Part shown: piece by piece, positions 32,571 through 45,240 of the stretch | Layout: each line of letters opens with the position of its first letter | Numbering within the stretch: position 1 is the stretch's first letter | Source of the DNA: Melampsora larici-populina 98AG31 | Taxonomy: Eukaryota > Basidiomycota > Pucciniomycetes > Pucciniales > Melampsoraceae | Direction: 5' to 3' | DNA: 64,000 bases | Assembly (NCBI RefSeq): GCF_000204055.1 | Contig: NW_006768766.1 | Coordinates: 296,350-360,349 of the forward strand | The notes under the pieces: generated by a model | Seen by the model: the letters and a program-made list of their open reading frames with translations, nothing else | What the model was told of the DNA's origin: nothing | Database searches by the model: none | Translations under genes and position numbers: made by a program

Positions 32571-35500
32571 ATTGTATCTCTTCATCTCTTACTTTGAATC
32601 TTTGGGAGTCTTTGATTATATATAGGATGTGGATATTTTTTGATCATCTCTTTTTGTGAAATATGACAATGCACATTTTTTGTTATGGGTTGGTAAAGAT
32701 TGGAAATTTTCATCAACGAAAATTTCTTTTGCGATGAACAAAGAGTACTGCTACCCTAATATGAGTTTGAGAGAGGTTCAGGATATATGTTGCGATTTCT
32801 CTTGTATGTGTTACCTTGCAGAGGAAACAAGAAATTCCAGTCAGCAATCACCGTATCGGAGTTCTTACAAACAAAACATAAAGGTCACAGCAACTTGACG
32901 TTAGACACACTTTACACTAGAGAAGCAAGTAGGTAGATGCAAGAAATGATTAGGGGCCACAAGAATGACAAACGTACTATTGACGAGTTCATGCAGACTC
33001 GTTTTTTTGTTTCCAGAAAGAAAGAGATCAAAGCAAATATAGATACCTGAATGATTTCCCGGGACAAATGGATCTTCAAGGAGTGGGATTTAAAAAAATA
33101 ACAAACATCATTGGAGTCGAAGAGGTCCCACATAACCTTATAGAAACCCGAATTATGGATTTGAGTTCTTTTATAAAAAGAAAATCAAATTGAGACCCGA
33201 ATGGACTCGAAGGGCTGGGCTAATATAGAAAAATAAGAATATCCAATCAAGGATAGTTCAGACCACTTGATCGATAACATAAAAGTATTAGGAAAATTGA
33301 CTGACACTGGGGTTGGAGTTAAGCCCTTTGCACGTGGTGCGCGGTTTGTAAGATGTCAAGTAATTAGATCATGAATATGCTCGTATTTTGTCCCGCATCC
33401 TTGTATAGAGCCATCATCTAAATACATTATCCAATCAGTCTGTCCAATGTTTATGAAAGATTGATGAAATAAGGAAACAAAAGATACTCACTTAGCTATG
33501 TTTCTGGTCCACAGGTGTTCTGAAGTTGGATTTGTTTGGATCAAACTTGTCGCATTTTGGGCAATTCACGCGCTCTATTTTCCATTCGGTTCAGGATCGT
33601 GCTCCCTTGTTCTCGTATTTGGGCTCGGATAGGTCCCACAAATTACTCCACGTTTTTAGATGGCTCAAGAGCTCTGAGATACCTGCTGGGTCCAGCAGTG
33701 GCATTCACGGTTTTCAAAGACGGCCCTATCGCTGTGAATGTTGATCGCCGGTATGCGACTTGATTGAACAGCGTTTGTTCAAGTAATAGCCTGCCTGTCA
33801 TTCCATTTTACACAAAAGGGGAAAGTTCAGATGTAGAAAAGACTTGCCGTCAAGATAGCATAACTTACGATTTGGTCGAAAGAGCTGGAAGAAATTCTTA
33901 GAGTGAGGCCCAAGGTTTACAGCTGAGTCCGGCACTTAAGCTTGAGGGGTTGTGAGTTGATCCATGAGATGGGCATCGGGCTGTATAGGTCAAAGGAATG
34001 AGGTATTGAGAATCTTGTAAAGCAGAAACCAAATTTTTCACGAAAGATTAATTCACACAATAGCTTATAATTGTTAGATTCTAGTCTCAAGATCCCAGTG
34101 GTATAGCTGGATCTGGGCGCCAATTCTTGGCTTGAGATCCTGGATATCCGGATTGCATAATTCGGCTTTCTGTTGAAGCCGCTATTCTTGATTTGAGAAA
34201 GTCTTGGAAGAGACTTCAGGTGAGGCATCCGGTATCGAGCCAGGTAAGAGTGCAGCAAAGAGTCTGGTATATGCGGCACCTCATGGTAAGCAAACGCATG
34301 AGCTCAAGCCGACTTGTGAGATACGACGGCCCGTCCATGGACAGTCGAGTATGAATGGTAATGGTCTTGATGCCATAACTCAACACCTGAGCGAGGTTCG
34401 AATATGCATCTTCCGGGCTGAAAAGGTTCCTCTGGCGACCAATTTTCAACATCCATAAGGAGCAGTTCAGAGTTGAGGCCTATCAGGCATATGTCGGCTA
34501 TCGAATCGTGTTGCGTAATATGCATTCTTGAAAGATTTCAAGCTTAACGAGGTACAATAAGACGTCTCGTCTGCACCGGTGGGTTTATTTGTCTAGGAGT
34601 GTAAGATAGAGCTGCTCATGATACCAATAGGGTTGCTCAAAGACTGATATAATTTCTTGAAATCAAAGAAATACATCCAATCGATGTTCACGATGAAATG
34701 TCGATTTCATCAAACGGTAAACCTGGCGAGCCTTTTACACGGATCCCGACCTTTCGCACAAGTGACATTTCATAGCTGAATACTAGCGCATATATCTCAG
34801 TATTGAACTATTGAAACGAACTTGGTCAAATAATTCGAACCTCAACAGCATTCATTGTCATTCATACTTTTTATTCTTCAACTCGGATCCCTTTGAACCT
34901 CGGATTGTGCGATCGTGTAGGACATTTATATTGAACGTTGGTTGTGGGTCTTTCAAATCCTATGAAATTGTGAGTTTGACTCAATGCTGGGTTCATTTCG
35001 AATATATAAACTGACCAGTAGTGTATTTCCTTTAGATTAGCAAACTTGAAGGGTCTATGCAAAAATCGACAAATGAAGATCTCTGAAAGTCATCGTACAA
35101 CTCACCTCTCGAACATCTTCCTCGATCCAGATACGAACCCTAGCCAGGAAACGACACTTGATAGAGCCCGCTTGGCCAGAGGATGTGCGGCCTCAAGCTG
35201 TCAAGCTCAGGTTATAACTCGATAACTGTGTGAGGACGGACTCTTAGCCAACAGTTTTGATTCTTGGTCGTCTTGTCGGATTCATCTGGCTTGAGCTCTA
35301 CGTGAACTACCTGAATAAGACCACGGTAAACAGGGTAGTAAGATGGTAGAGAACTTCGATCGTCAAAATCTGCTACGAAAAAAGGGGGACATTGTGATGA
35401 AAAAGATTTGCTCCACATCCATCTTTGTGTCACTGGTTATAAGTAAGCTTGATCTGTCTTTCTTAACCACCGCTTGCGTTGATCGTGCTTTGCAAATATT

Positions 35501-36231
35501 TGTGCTTCTATTGCAACCCCACCCAGAAGGAACTCCCAGCTTCAAACTCGATGCGAAGCTGAGCACGAAGTGAGGTCATGAAAAGCCCCATCCCGATAGG
35601 ATAGAATGGGAAAGACGACAAGAGAGAAAGAGATGAGTTTTTGGGAGAAATGTATGCAGACAATGGGCATGACTTTCTTGTCCCTCTTTGAAATGTAAAG
35701 TGTTTGTTATCACGACCGTCTCAATATTGTAACTTAGCAATAACCATTATGATTTCGCATATTGTATCCTATAGAGTCTTACTGTTGTAGTCTTATGATG
35801 CAAAAATCGATTTGTCATTGAAATATATGCACATTTCGTCATTTGATTGAAATCCCGCGAAAAACAAACATTGCACATAACAGACAACTCAAAGATTAAT
35901 TCTTATTCCGTTCAATAAAGGTAAGCGAACTTTGAATGAGGGTAGCCAAAATAAATTTAATATTTTTCCAGCAGAAGATCACGACTTTGAATGAAGACTT
36001 AAAACAATTAATCGATCCAAAATCTCTAAACAGATATCAAGATTTCAAATGAGAGTATCGGAATAATCATGAAAATCAGAAATCAAAGAACTTTAAACAA
36101 AAAAGAAGATCAACATCTACATACAAATGTGAACCAAAATGTCAGTATATGAAGGAAGAGTCGAATAGATCAGAAAGAAAAGATGAATGAAGATTGAGAT
36201 GACATACCATGAAAGATTCAAACCGAGTTCT
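32571..36231. other. Gene-poor stretch
   Basis: About 3.6 kb of AT-rich sequence with only short open frames on both strands. A minus-strand block at 35212-35433 (PSYYPVYRGLIQVVHVELKP) looks slightly protein-like and ends with a stop, but I could not assemble a start or splice structure. No RNA gene, terminal repeat or element ends were found. Confidence 0.35.
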
Positions 36232-36601
36232 TTAAACATCACAAGTGAGGAAAGGGCGGGGAGGACCAGGAAGACCGTTATTTGAGGGACCTTCACCTAA
36301 AACAAAGATCGCATAATAAAGAAATGGTTAGAGTCGTTTATCAAATTATCAAAATGAAGAAAACTAGAGAAAAGGACATACCTAGATCAATCTCAACAAA
36401 TTCGTCTGGAAGAGTGTTTTGAGGAGTTTGGTTTTGAGGAGTTGGAGCAGGAGCAACAGGGCCAAGTTCAATATCTTTGTCGGCGTCGGTAGAAGGGGTT
36501 TTTGGAGCGGCGTCAAAGTATGAGTAGAAGGAATGAGAAGAAAGAAGAGCCGAAGAGAGAATGATAAACAATTTCTTAGAAATCAACTTTAAAACAAACA
36601 A
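36232..36601 (-). CDS. Probable small secreted Pro-rich protein; start exon unresolved
   Basis: On the minus strand a segment up to 36382 encodes a hydrophobic leader (LFIILSSALLSSHSFYSYF) followed by an acidic and Pro/Gln-rich region (DKDIELGPVAPAPTPQNQTP). It ends at a GTATGT donor. After an acceptor at TTGTTTTAG, 36232-36296 encodes GEGPSNNGLPGPPRPFLTC and a stop, in phase. The hydrophobic stretch looks like a signal peptide, but no in-frame ATG precedes it. The nearest good candidate ATG, at about 36735, would need an exon ending in MNLSTIF and a non-canonical-looking donor. I treat the gene as plausible with an uncertain 5' end. Confidence 0.4.
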
Positions 36602-38187
36602 CTCGGGGACTTTGTGAGGAGAAGAGATTTTTTGAATGGCCCAGATTAAAAAGATAACACAGAAGAAGTTTAAAGGGAAGTAAACTAAGAGGGTTTTTTT
36701 AAAAACATGGACCGAAGATAGTAGACAGATTCATGATGGTGAAGAATTTGAAGGGAAGTTATAAAAGATTCAAAAAGATGTACAAAATGAAATTATGGGA
36801 CAGTTGAATCGAGTGGTGGTAGAGAGTGGGAAGGGGAAAAGGAGAATTTCAAGAACCGCGAGCCTTTTGTACTCGAAAATACAACTGAGAAGCTGATCCG
36901 CACGTGACATTACTGAAAAATGTACCATTAGCATTTATACATAACACAATAATAATGATCAAAATGTATTGTAAGTACTCATTCTTCTTCATCGACACGA
37001 CCAAGTTTCTCTTTGTGATTTTATCCTGAGTGCTGATATTTTTTGGTTTGTTTTATGATTGCTAGTGATAGCGTTGAGATTTGCAGCAATAAAGCATTCT
37101 ACGCCTCTCCATATACTCATAGAATTTTGCGCCGTGAAAGGAATGCCCTCTGCCTTTGTTATGATTGTTTGGCAGAAACAGCATCAGAGGATCCAAGCTT
37201 AACATATAGAGTCGCCCAAATCCTTGAGCAATACTATGGCCAGCGCCTGTCGGTCGATATATGACTTGTAATCCAATACACTTAGAGCCAAGACTCCAGG
37301 TGTAGCCTCAAGGGGATGAATTTTCAGTCTAAATATGGTGTAGGTTAGATCACAACCTATCACGTTTTCACTTCAAGTCAACGATGCTTCAGATTAGGAG
37401 TAAAATTCTTTTCTTGTGAGAAGGCTTTGTGAAATGAATGATGCATTTTAAATCAACAGCAACAGACAACAAACGTGATTCAACATATGAACATGATTAT
37501 CTCACAATAATGGGACATCAAGCGCACAGAGATGAGCGTTCAAGTGGCCAAGCTCAGTGCTCTCATTTCTCAAACTGACTGGCAAACATCTTACATCACC
37601 CTATCCTCGACTCTGTGATCTGTTCTTGAATTCTAGAACTCGGGACATTAATTATTGTTTTGGCCACTTTGGTCATACCGCTGCGCTCTCGCCCAATGGT
37701 GCTACAAACGTACCCTCCGTTTGAGCAAGAATTCATAAGCAATTCAAAGTCAAGTGAACATATATTGAATACAATAATTTGAAACCTATGATCATATTTG
37801 TTGAGCGTTGATTAGAACTTGATAATTTCTTTGCTTTTTGTAGGTGGGATAGAAAAAGAAGAAAGTTGTTATGGAGAAGGTCCTTCATCTCACTGGGTTT
37901 CCCTACACTCTTTCTTTAAGGAAATCATGTTTGCATCTCTTATTTGTCATTTAAAAAGACACAGGTAAACAGGTCTAGTCCTTAACAAAAAATCAAAGGT
38001 CTTCAGCTTCTTCTTCACCAGCCCTCCCTATGAGTGCTGTTGGTAATCATTTCTTATTTCATTGCTTTTTTGATTGTTTTTTTGACAGTGTTTTTGTTTT
38101 CATATATCACAGTGGTTGTACGTAAGTTCAATGTAAATTACCATATATACAACATCTTTTTGCGTTCAATCTTATGATCAATGAACT
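36602..38187. other. Gene-poor stretch
   Basis: No gene assigned. A short plus-strand frame from ATG 37055 to 37264 contains a Cys-rich piece (LCLCYDCLAETASEDPS) that looks more protein-like than its surroundings and could be an exon. Evidence is too thin to call it. Confidence 0.3.
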
Positions 38188-38537
38188 CTACCATTGCTCG
38201 TGCCAGCCTGTTCCAGATTTCTTTGGCACTCCTCCAGATCCACCTGATCCCGGCGATGGACCCCACCCAGACTGTCGACGATCAAGTTGTACTGGTTTGT
38301 AGTTTCGAAGCTAATTGATGCCGTGGAAAAATGTAAATAATGATTTTTGATATTCATAAAACCCAGAAAACTTACAGGATTATCAGAATGACGCAAAGCC
38401 ATCAAAGGTTTTTCATCTATACCTTGTCTTCCTGAGTTGTTCTCTAATTCAGTGTCACATGGGATTCCAATATTTGTTCCAAACAACATGGTGATGATGA
38501 GTGCAAGAGTCATGAAATGAGGTGTGATGAATGTCAT
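38188..38537 (-). CDS. Small candidate secreted protein (94 aa, two exons)
   Basis: ATG at 38537; exons 38376-38537 and 38188-38310 on the minus strand, joined in phase 0 across a GTAAGT...TTAG intron. The first ~27 residues form a signal peptide (MTLALIITMLFGTNIGIPC). The mature peptide of about 67 residues is charged at first and ends in a Gly/Pro/Trp-rich tail (SGWGPSPGSGGSGG, then GTGWHEQW). It resembles no family I know. The Gly/Pro-rich tail is comparable in style, not in sequence, to that of the gene at 36232-36601. A candidate secreted effector-type protein by inference. Confidence 0.6.
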
Positions 38538-38584
38538 GTTTTTGTTGATTGAAAGATCAAAAGTGAAGAAATTGAAAGATAATT

Positions 38585-38960
38585 TTATACAAGTTTAGGT
38601 ACTGATCTTGAATCAAAATCTATATACTGGTATAAATGGAAGGTGGAATAAGTTTTGTGGGGATGGGAAGATGAGTGGATGTTTAAGTGGTCAAATGAAA
38701 GACATCTTATACCAGAATCATCACTAATCTTGTCTTTGATACCTCCAAGAGACCCAAGCAGTACAGGCATGGCTTTCTGTGCACTGACAACGCTCGACGT
38801 GCCAACTCGCTCTACTGCTTCTTGCCGCGTTGATCGGACAGGGCTTTCAACTTCAAGAACTATCAAGCTGAAACATACAACCAGAGAGATGGTGGAATGA
38901 CCCAAAAACAAGCATACAATCTAAAATATTTTACACACCTTGAGCAATTTCATCATCACC
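38585..38960 (-). pseudogene. Possible secreted-protein gene broken by a TAG
   Basis: A minus-strand frame encodes a hydrophobic leader (IVCLFLGHSTISLVVCFSLI) followed by a charged segment (VESPVRSTRQEAVERVG) and runs to a stop at 38585. It lacks an ATG. Six codons upstream, in the same frame and past a single TAG, lies MMKLLK (ATG at about 38958). The simplest reading is that a Gln codon became TAG, inactivating a signal-peptide gene adjacent to the one at 38188-38537. Without expression data it could also be chance. Confidence 0.35.
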
Positions 38961-39780
38961 AAACCTATCAAGGCAAAAAGTGAAGGAGCAACTTACTTAA
39001 TTAAAGGCTTCTTTTGTTCTTCTCATGTTTACTACATATTTTGGTTTGTTCAACACGATCAAGATGAACTTCATCTGATCATGCTGACTACTGTAAAGAT
39101 CCAAAGATCTCAAAAACTAAAAAGGAGTAAAGATCTTTTCATAAACACACACACACACACATAGAGAGATAGAGAGAGATAGAAGAGACAAGAGAAAACA
39201 AAAAGGAATATAACAAAGGCTTTTACTTATATAAACAAAATAGAGACCAAAAAAACAAAATGATTTCTCTTTGGATGATTGACTTTGTTTTCACTCAAAG
39301 TCACACATACCATAAGATCCAACAGAAAAACACACACACACAAAAAAAAAACCAATAAACAATCAAAAAAGAAACACTCAGGTTGAACACACATCCACAG
39401 TTTAATTGATATCACCACTTAAAAAAAAGAAAAAACATCCAATTTTTCTTCAGAGAATTAAAGATATTGGAGAAAAATAAAAAGTGAAAAAAAGAAAACA
39501 CACACACACACACAGAGACATAAACTTCTTATCTTCCATAAAAGAAAGGATAACAAAACAACCAGAACAAAACAACAACAACATAGTGTTATAAAAAAAA
39601 GGAAAGAAAAAAAAGAAAGAAAAAGCTTGAAAAAAAGAAAGAAAGTAAAGTCTGTTCGTTTTTGGAAGTAAAAAAAACAAGACCTAGAGAAGCAAAAAAA
39701 AAGAATTCTTTACATATATATCAAAGTCACAACTTAAATAAAATTTCAATTAATCAAAGAAGTGAATCTCAATGTCTTCT
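38961..39780. repeat. A-rich 3' flank of CCR4 with (CA)n microsatellites
   Basis: Very A-rich sequence with CACACA runs at about 39147-39161, 39331-39342 and 39499-39513 and GAGAGATA repeats near 39165. Open frames here are low-complexity artefacts. It includes the CCR4 3' untranslated region. Confidence 0.5.
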
Positions 39781-42378
39781 TTATCTATTCCCATTTTGTT
39801 TAACCTAGAAAACCAAAATCAAAAAACCCAAAAAAATGATCAAAACTAACTCTAAATTCAAAAATCTCAAACAGAAAAAAGGATACAAACCTTAAACTCA
39901 GCCAGTACAGGAACATGATCACTAGCGAAATGAGCATTAGGAAATCCCACGACCTTCTCCAAATAAGTTTCATCAATCTTACCCAAGACGCCAGTGACAT
40001 CCAAAACCTCTTCATTATAAAAGATATAATCAATGACACCTTTGAAACCAGGTGTATAATTTGTAAAAGGTAATTCACCCAGATGAGAATAAGCTGATTT
40101 GAGTTTTAATGGATGTTGAACTCCTTGTTGAGTATAAGGACCATAATTAAACGAATTGAAATCGTCATGTGTAGCTTCGATATTTCCATGTGATAAATAA
40201 TCATAGACTCCTGAGGTCGGTACTGAATTGAAATCACCACAGACTATGATGGGAATCTCAGTTCCTCTTTGATACTTAGGTGAATGTGAATGTCTTGGTG
40301 GGAGTTTTGCGAATCGATCTGCTAAGTTTTCAACTTGTTCGATTAACATTGCGGTTTGAATCAATTTCACATCTCTGAATTCGGGATCCCAATGAATATG
40401 AACATTAGCTACTAATTGTCGTGTTCCACTTCTTCGATGTTCTAACATGGCTATGACTGCTATATTGTCCTTGGTCATCACTCGGTTAAACATATCGGAT
40501 GTTTTGTGTGATTCGGATCTCATTGGGATTTGATTAAATTCTACACATTCACGTTCAATCAATTGAAATCTAATTTCGATTCAAACAAAGGAGAAAGGGA
40601 AAAGAACGTCAATTCAACCCATCCATCAAATCCAAAAAAATCAAAAAGAAGTAGAAAGAAACTTACATTGAAGTTTTAAAAAAAGTAGCACAACCATCCA
40701 CATGTCTACGTTCTTCAGATCCCATGGTTCTAGCCCTAGACTTAGGAAAAAAGACACCTTCATAACCTTGATCTTTTAAGTTTTGTACAAAGAAATCTTC
40801 ATATTGTTCTACATCTACTTCTTGTAAACAAATCAAATCGGCTCCATACTGCATTAATTCTTGTAAAATCAAATCTTTTCGATATTCCCAATTCAAGGCC
40901 CAAGATGGTGTATAACCATACATTCGATCTGATGCATATCTTTCACATAAGATATTATAACACATCATTGTAAAGGTTTCGTTGGGGATCTCATGAGTGT
41001 TTAAGTTGGATGGTAATTCTGATAAAAGTGAACATTCAGGTTCGATCGATATCCAATCTCTTTCAGATGGTGGTAATGGAACTGGACACGAATCTCGAAG
41101 ATAAGCTACAAGTGACGAAGTACCTTCTTTTTGTATCGTACTTAAAAGTGCCTCGGCTAATGGATTTCCTTCGACACCTAATTCTTCAAGTTGATGTAAT
41201 GATCCTAGTTCAGGTGGTAATGAAGTTAAATGATTATCAAACACAAACAGTTGTTGAAGTGTGGTGATCATGCCTAATTCAGCAGGTAAAGCCGTTAGTT
41301 TATTAGATGAAACATCCAGTACAGTCAGTGAAGTTAATCTTGAAATCATAGGTGGTAAGGAAGTAAGTGAGTTATGTGGGATATAAAGTGTTGTAAGGAA
41401 ATCATAATTAAATAATGCATCTGAAAGTGATTTCAATTTAAGTCCTCCCATATCGACCGTTGTCCATGATTGAGTCACTTGACCGTTACTATGTTTTTGA
41501 CTACCTCTCTCTGTCGGTATGAGTGAGCCTCCATTCTTACTGACCAGATTAGGTCTTGTTAAACCTCCTTCTGGACTACTACTTGGTTCAATTCCATCTG
41601 GATCTTTATTCGAAATCGTTCCACTACTCATCGAATTAACACTTTGAGATCTAAAGGTTTCAGTCGTATGCATTGAATCCATGTTCGAGTCGCGATGTCT
41701 AGAATGAGGAACAGCTGTAGAAGTTGCAAAGGATGTGATAGGTTTTGAAGGTCGATTGGGATCTGTGATCGTTAAAGCCGAACTACCTTGACCTCTGATC
41801 TGTAATTGAGCTGCTCTAGCATGATGATGAGCCGCACCACTGGCACGTGAGATTTGAGCGTGTTCTACTTGTTTTGCCCATGATGATGTAATCGATCCTG
41901 ATGCGGCTATAGAAGTTTGTTGTGATTGTTGTGATAAAGGTCGTAAGATACCAGAAGATAGAATTCCAATCGAATTTGATGTGGTAGGATGACCAGGACC
42001 GGGTGAAGGATGATAAGCTGGATGAGGGTTTTGATTTGAATGAGTTGAATAAGGAGTTGGAGTGGTATTGTTTGGAGTCGTTAGAGCCGAAGGATGATGA
42101 TTGGGATAAGTAAAAGAGGTTGAATGTTGATGAGAATGATGTGGATGATGTTGAGGATGCGGATGATGCTGGTGCTGCTGCTGTTGTTGCTGTGATTGAG
42201 TTTGTTGTGGGTGCTGATGATGAGACGGAGGTGGTGGTTGCTGTGATTGCTGTGCTTGTGCTTGTTGTGGATGATGATGAGGTGGATAATGAGCTAGTTG
42301 TTTGATGAGTTGAGTTGATTGCCATCGACTATGAGCTCCACCAGGTGGTGGTAAATGACCGTTTGGAGGATGATACAT
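39781..42378 (-). CDS. CCR4: CCR4 deadenylase (LRR plus endonuclease/exonuclease/phosphatase domain, 804 aa)
   Basis: The catalytic subunit of the CCR4-NOT complex, which shortens mRNA poly(A) tails in the cytoplasm. Exons on the minus strand are 40667-42378, 39891-40569 and 39781-39804, with phases agreeing. The N-terminal ~230 residues are disordered and strongly His/Gln/Pro-rich. A leucine-rich-repeat block follows at about 310-410 (LTTLYIPHNSLTSLPPMISR, LTSLTVLDVSSNKLTALPAE), which binds the NOT1/CAF1 scaffold. The nuclease domain starts at about 470 with CYNILCERYAS and carries the catalytic Glu in LICLQEVD, Asp-Asn in CGDFNS and the SDH box in FASDHVPV. ATG 42378 (MYHPPNG) is the first ATG after an in-frame stop. 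Length and architecture are normal for basidiomycetes. Confidence 0.93.
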
Positions 42379-42685
42379 GTTGACTCTATCGTCTTGGGTG
42401 ATATTGTTTTGATCGAGTCTGCTTAGGTATAAGTTTTTGTGCTTTGGTTTTCTTTTTCTGTGTTTGATGAGAATGTTGCTTGTTGCTTGTGATGAGGTGG
42501 ATGTTGGATGTTGGATGGTTGATAGTGCTTGGTCTGCTTTGATGGATTGATCTTCACTGAAACTGAGACTCTCGACCACTTAAGATATCTACTAGCTTAT
42601 GTACATACATACATAGCTTAAGGTACGCGTATGTAGTGTTACACTAATTCAAGCTACTTTTCAAATTGCGTCAAGATCGTTCCTT
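42379..42685. other. CCR4 upstream region
   Basis: Contains a reading frame upstream of the chosen ATG that lacks its own ATG, then AT-rich sequence with TACATACATACAT repeats near 42600. The left edge of the segmental duplication lies at about 42686, about 310 bp from the CCR4 start, so part of the CCR4 promoter adjoins duplicated DNA. Confidence 0.4.
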
Positions 42686-43108
42686 CTTTTATAGCACGGT
42701 AACTGCTGGTAACAGTTTCAGATACTTCATTCCCCACTTTCAATAGAAACAGTTCCCCAGAATCACTTTCACTTCATCTTCATCTTCATCTCTTGACTCA
42801 TCATCATCAAATTACAGCTTGTATCAAAGGGATCATCATATTTCATCAGATCTTCATCAATGGGGAATTTATCTTGTTGTTATCATCATCAAGGGATCAA
42901 AGGGAAACTTTTCGTATCTCGAACGACTCAACCTGATTTCATATGCAATCAATTACCATGGATCATGAAAGATTATGAACTTGATTTTTTTCAAGTACAT
43001 AGGTTTTTCAAAAGAACATTCAAGCAGGAAACTATATAGATATGTTCGATGTCCAGATGCATATAATTGTAGCATCGATATGCAAGCCAGCGTTCAAAAC
43101 TTCTTTAG

Positions 43109-43560
43109 TCAGCTTTTGGTCAAACCACGCTCTTTGTATTCTGGAGTAGGTAGCTGTAAATTGATTGCTAGCCAACTTGAGATGATCCGTGTAAATAACA
43201 TTTCTGTCCTCTGAAGGAATTTAAAACACGCATCTATCTCTACTTCACTTCTACCTAGCTCCAAGAAAGGAAGTAGTGATTTTTGATGAATGTTCATATG
43301 TATATGCTTGGAACACAACACGGAATATAAATCTTGGAATCTGGAAAGTTCAGAACAACAGTTAGGAGAGATGAGTTGTTTGGCAGAGATGATTGGGTAT
43401 GGAGATGTAGCAGGCCAAATGGATTCTTTCACCATTGTACTATCATTGCCTTGCATGACAATCAAAACATCACTAGATAGATATATGAGATCTTCTAACC
43501 TAAAAAAATCATATATCTCAGGCTAAAATCCACAAGTTTCAACACCCTTTGGAAGATCTT
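43109..43560 (-). pseudogene. Duplicated ORF of unknown family, copy 1
   Basis: The minus-strand frame reads QGNDSTMVKESIWPATS to ...EYKERGLTKS and stop at 43109. It matches the copy at 55936-56441 over its whole length. Further upstream the frame is lost in a T-run (43505-43515) where copy 2 reads RYMIFWRLEDLMYLSSD. The Leu/Ser-rich pattern with SRFQDLYSVLCSKHIHM could be an F-box/LRR-type fragment, but that is only suggestive. Copy 1 keeps frame where copy 2 is shifted, and the reverse is true upstream. Confidence 0.4.
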
Positions 43561-45034
43561 GGACTTGATCACTATTTCCTTTCCTTGATTCTGATCACTT
43601 TTTCCCTTCCTTGATTCATCAACCTAAAATATTTCAAACTTATTTATATATACAAGGGAGAAGTCAAATGTGAACAAGCTTCATTCAAGAAAGTATCACT
43701 TATCCACCACGTCTGTGTAGTGTTTGAATTACCACACATACACAGTATATTATCAAATCCAAGTGTTTGTTTGAATGAGCTGTTTTAATGAATATTATAA
43801 CCCTTTACACATCATCAACCTTAACTAAGCCCCTCTTCTAACATGGCCATGTCTGCTCTCAAAGAGGTGCTTATGACTAAAACCCCGGGCCCAGGTTTGG
43901 TCTGAGCACAGCAGGATTTTCCAGTACTTTGGCTTGAAATCTCATTGTGAGGTCTCAAGACATTATGTAACCTCACAAAAATTGAACACAGTTTCTTATA
44001 CACCTTGTACACGCACTTGTGCCAGTATTAGCACAACTTTTACTCAAGCAAAGTAACACAGTCAAGTTGTTGAGGTCTTGTAAATCTGGATCTTATTAGA
44101 TACATGGCCTACATGTGTGCTTGACCCATTCAAAATTACTTCATCTTGGAGTCAAATGTCCTCACAATACAAAACTGTTGAAATAATAAAAGTGGTACAA
44201 GGATACACAGAAGACCTTGATTTGTGTGTTTTTAATTGTCTTGTCTATTATCTATTGTCACAATATCTAGATGTGGACATATATATTCATTTTACTATAA
44301 TGAAAATGTCATAGGTAGACTATACTAACTAAGCTGGTGTGCCTGAGGCAAACCATCACTTCCTGTGTAAGGAGAGGCTAGGTTTCTTGAAGAGGGCTAC
44401 TCAAAAAGAGTAGAGGGGGGTAGGACCACCTGCAACTGTGGATGGGGGAGCTCTAAATGGTGGGCTAGGAAATCCCCAATCTACACTACAACATCTACAT
44501 ACATATAAATACACAACCATCCCATTGGATCCATTGCCCTTGGTACCAAACAACCCAGTAGAAATGAGGATTAGTAAGGAACATTCCAATAAAGCCTTAC
44601 CGTAAAGTCTGACTACTATCTGTACCTGGGTGGAGGGTGAGTAAGAGTATTTGGTGCATTGAGAAAAAGGAGGAAAACTGAAGCAAAATTTCCACAACTT
44701 CACTTTTTCTCCATGTCTGCATCAAAGAAAGAGTATCCTTGGTAGCAGGATACTTTCTTGGAATTACCCCAAGACAATACCTTTACTGTGTCATGGAAAG
44801 CAGTGGTACCAGTGTGCCTCTGGGTACCACCTATCATTACTCAAACCCCCCTTATTTATCATCTGTGTCACCTGACTGAAAACAACTCCCTCATTTTTCT
44901 TGGTCACTTAGATATGATCTCAATTCTTTAGTTCATAACACTGCCATAACTGTGATCATATTCAAGTGGGGATATTCTCTTGATCACTGATACATTAAAT
45001 CAGGTCTTTATAATTCTTAATGCACAAATCATTA

Positions 45035-45240
45035 GCAGGGTTCAAGCTGTAAAAATGCCTAAAATACCACTGTCCCTACACCAAGATGCTACTTACAATT
45101 TCCAGATTTTGAATACACTATCAAAAAGCCCCACCAAAGAAGCACATTCCCACCAATTTATTTTTTGAAAAAAAAATAAAGGGCAAGAAGGTCAAAGTGC
45201 ATAAAATTTCAGACAATTTTTGGCCAAACTTGAACCCTGC
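45035..45240. mobile_element. 206-bp element with GCAGGGTTCAAG inverted ends
   Basis: Inverted ends GCAGGGTTCAAG (45035-45046) and CTTGAACCCTGC (45229-45240) are flanked by TA on both sides. The interior is non-coding. Copy 2 of the duplication keeps only the left end (as CTTGAACCCTGCC at about 57464-57476, inverted), where its internal inversion cuts through the element. Confidence 0.5.

Noticed and set aside
34080..34160. tRNA-like D-arm string TGGTATAGCTGG
   Set aside because: No matching T-loop or acceptor stem downstream.
39450..39680. Phe/Leu-rich hydrophobic minus-strand frame
   Set aside because: Produced by A-rich low-complexity DNA; not a membrane protein.
41816..42325. Ser/Thr-rich frame overlapping CCR4
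   Set aside because: Shadow of the CCR4 His/Gln-rich coding repeats in another frame.
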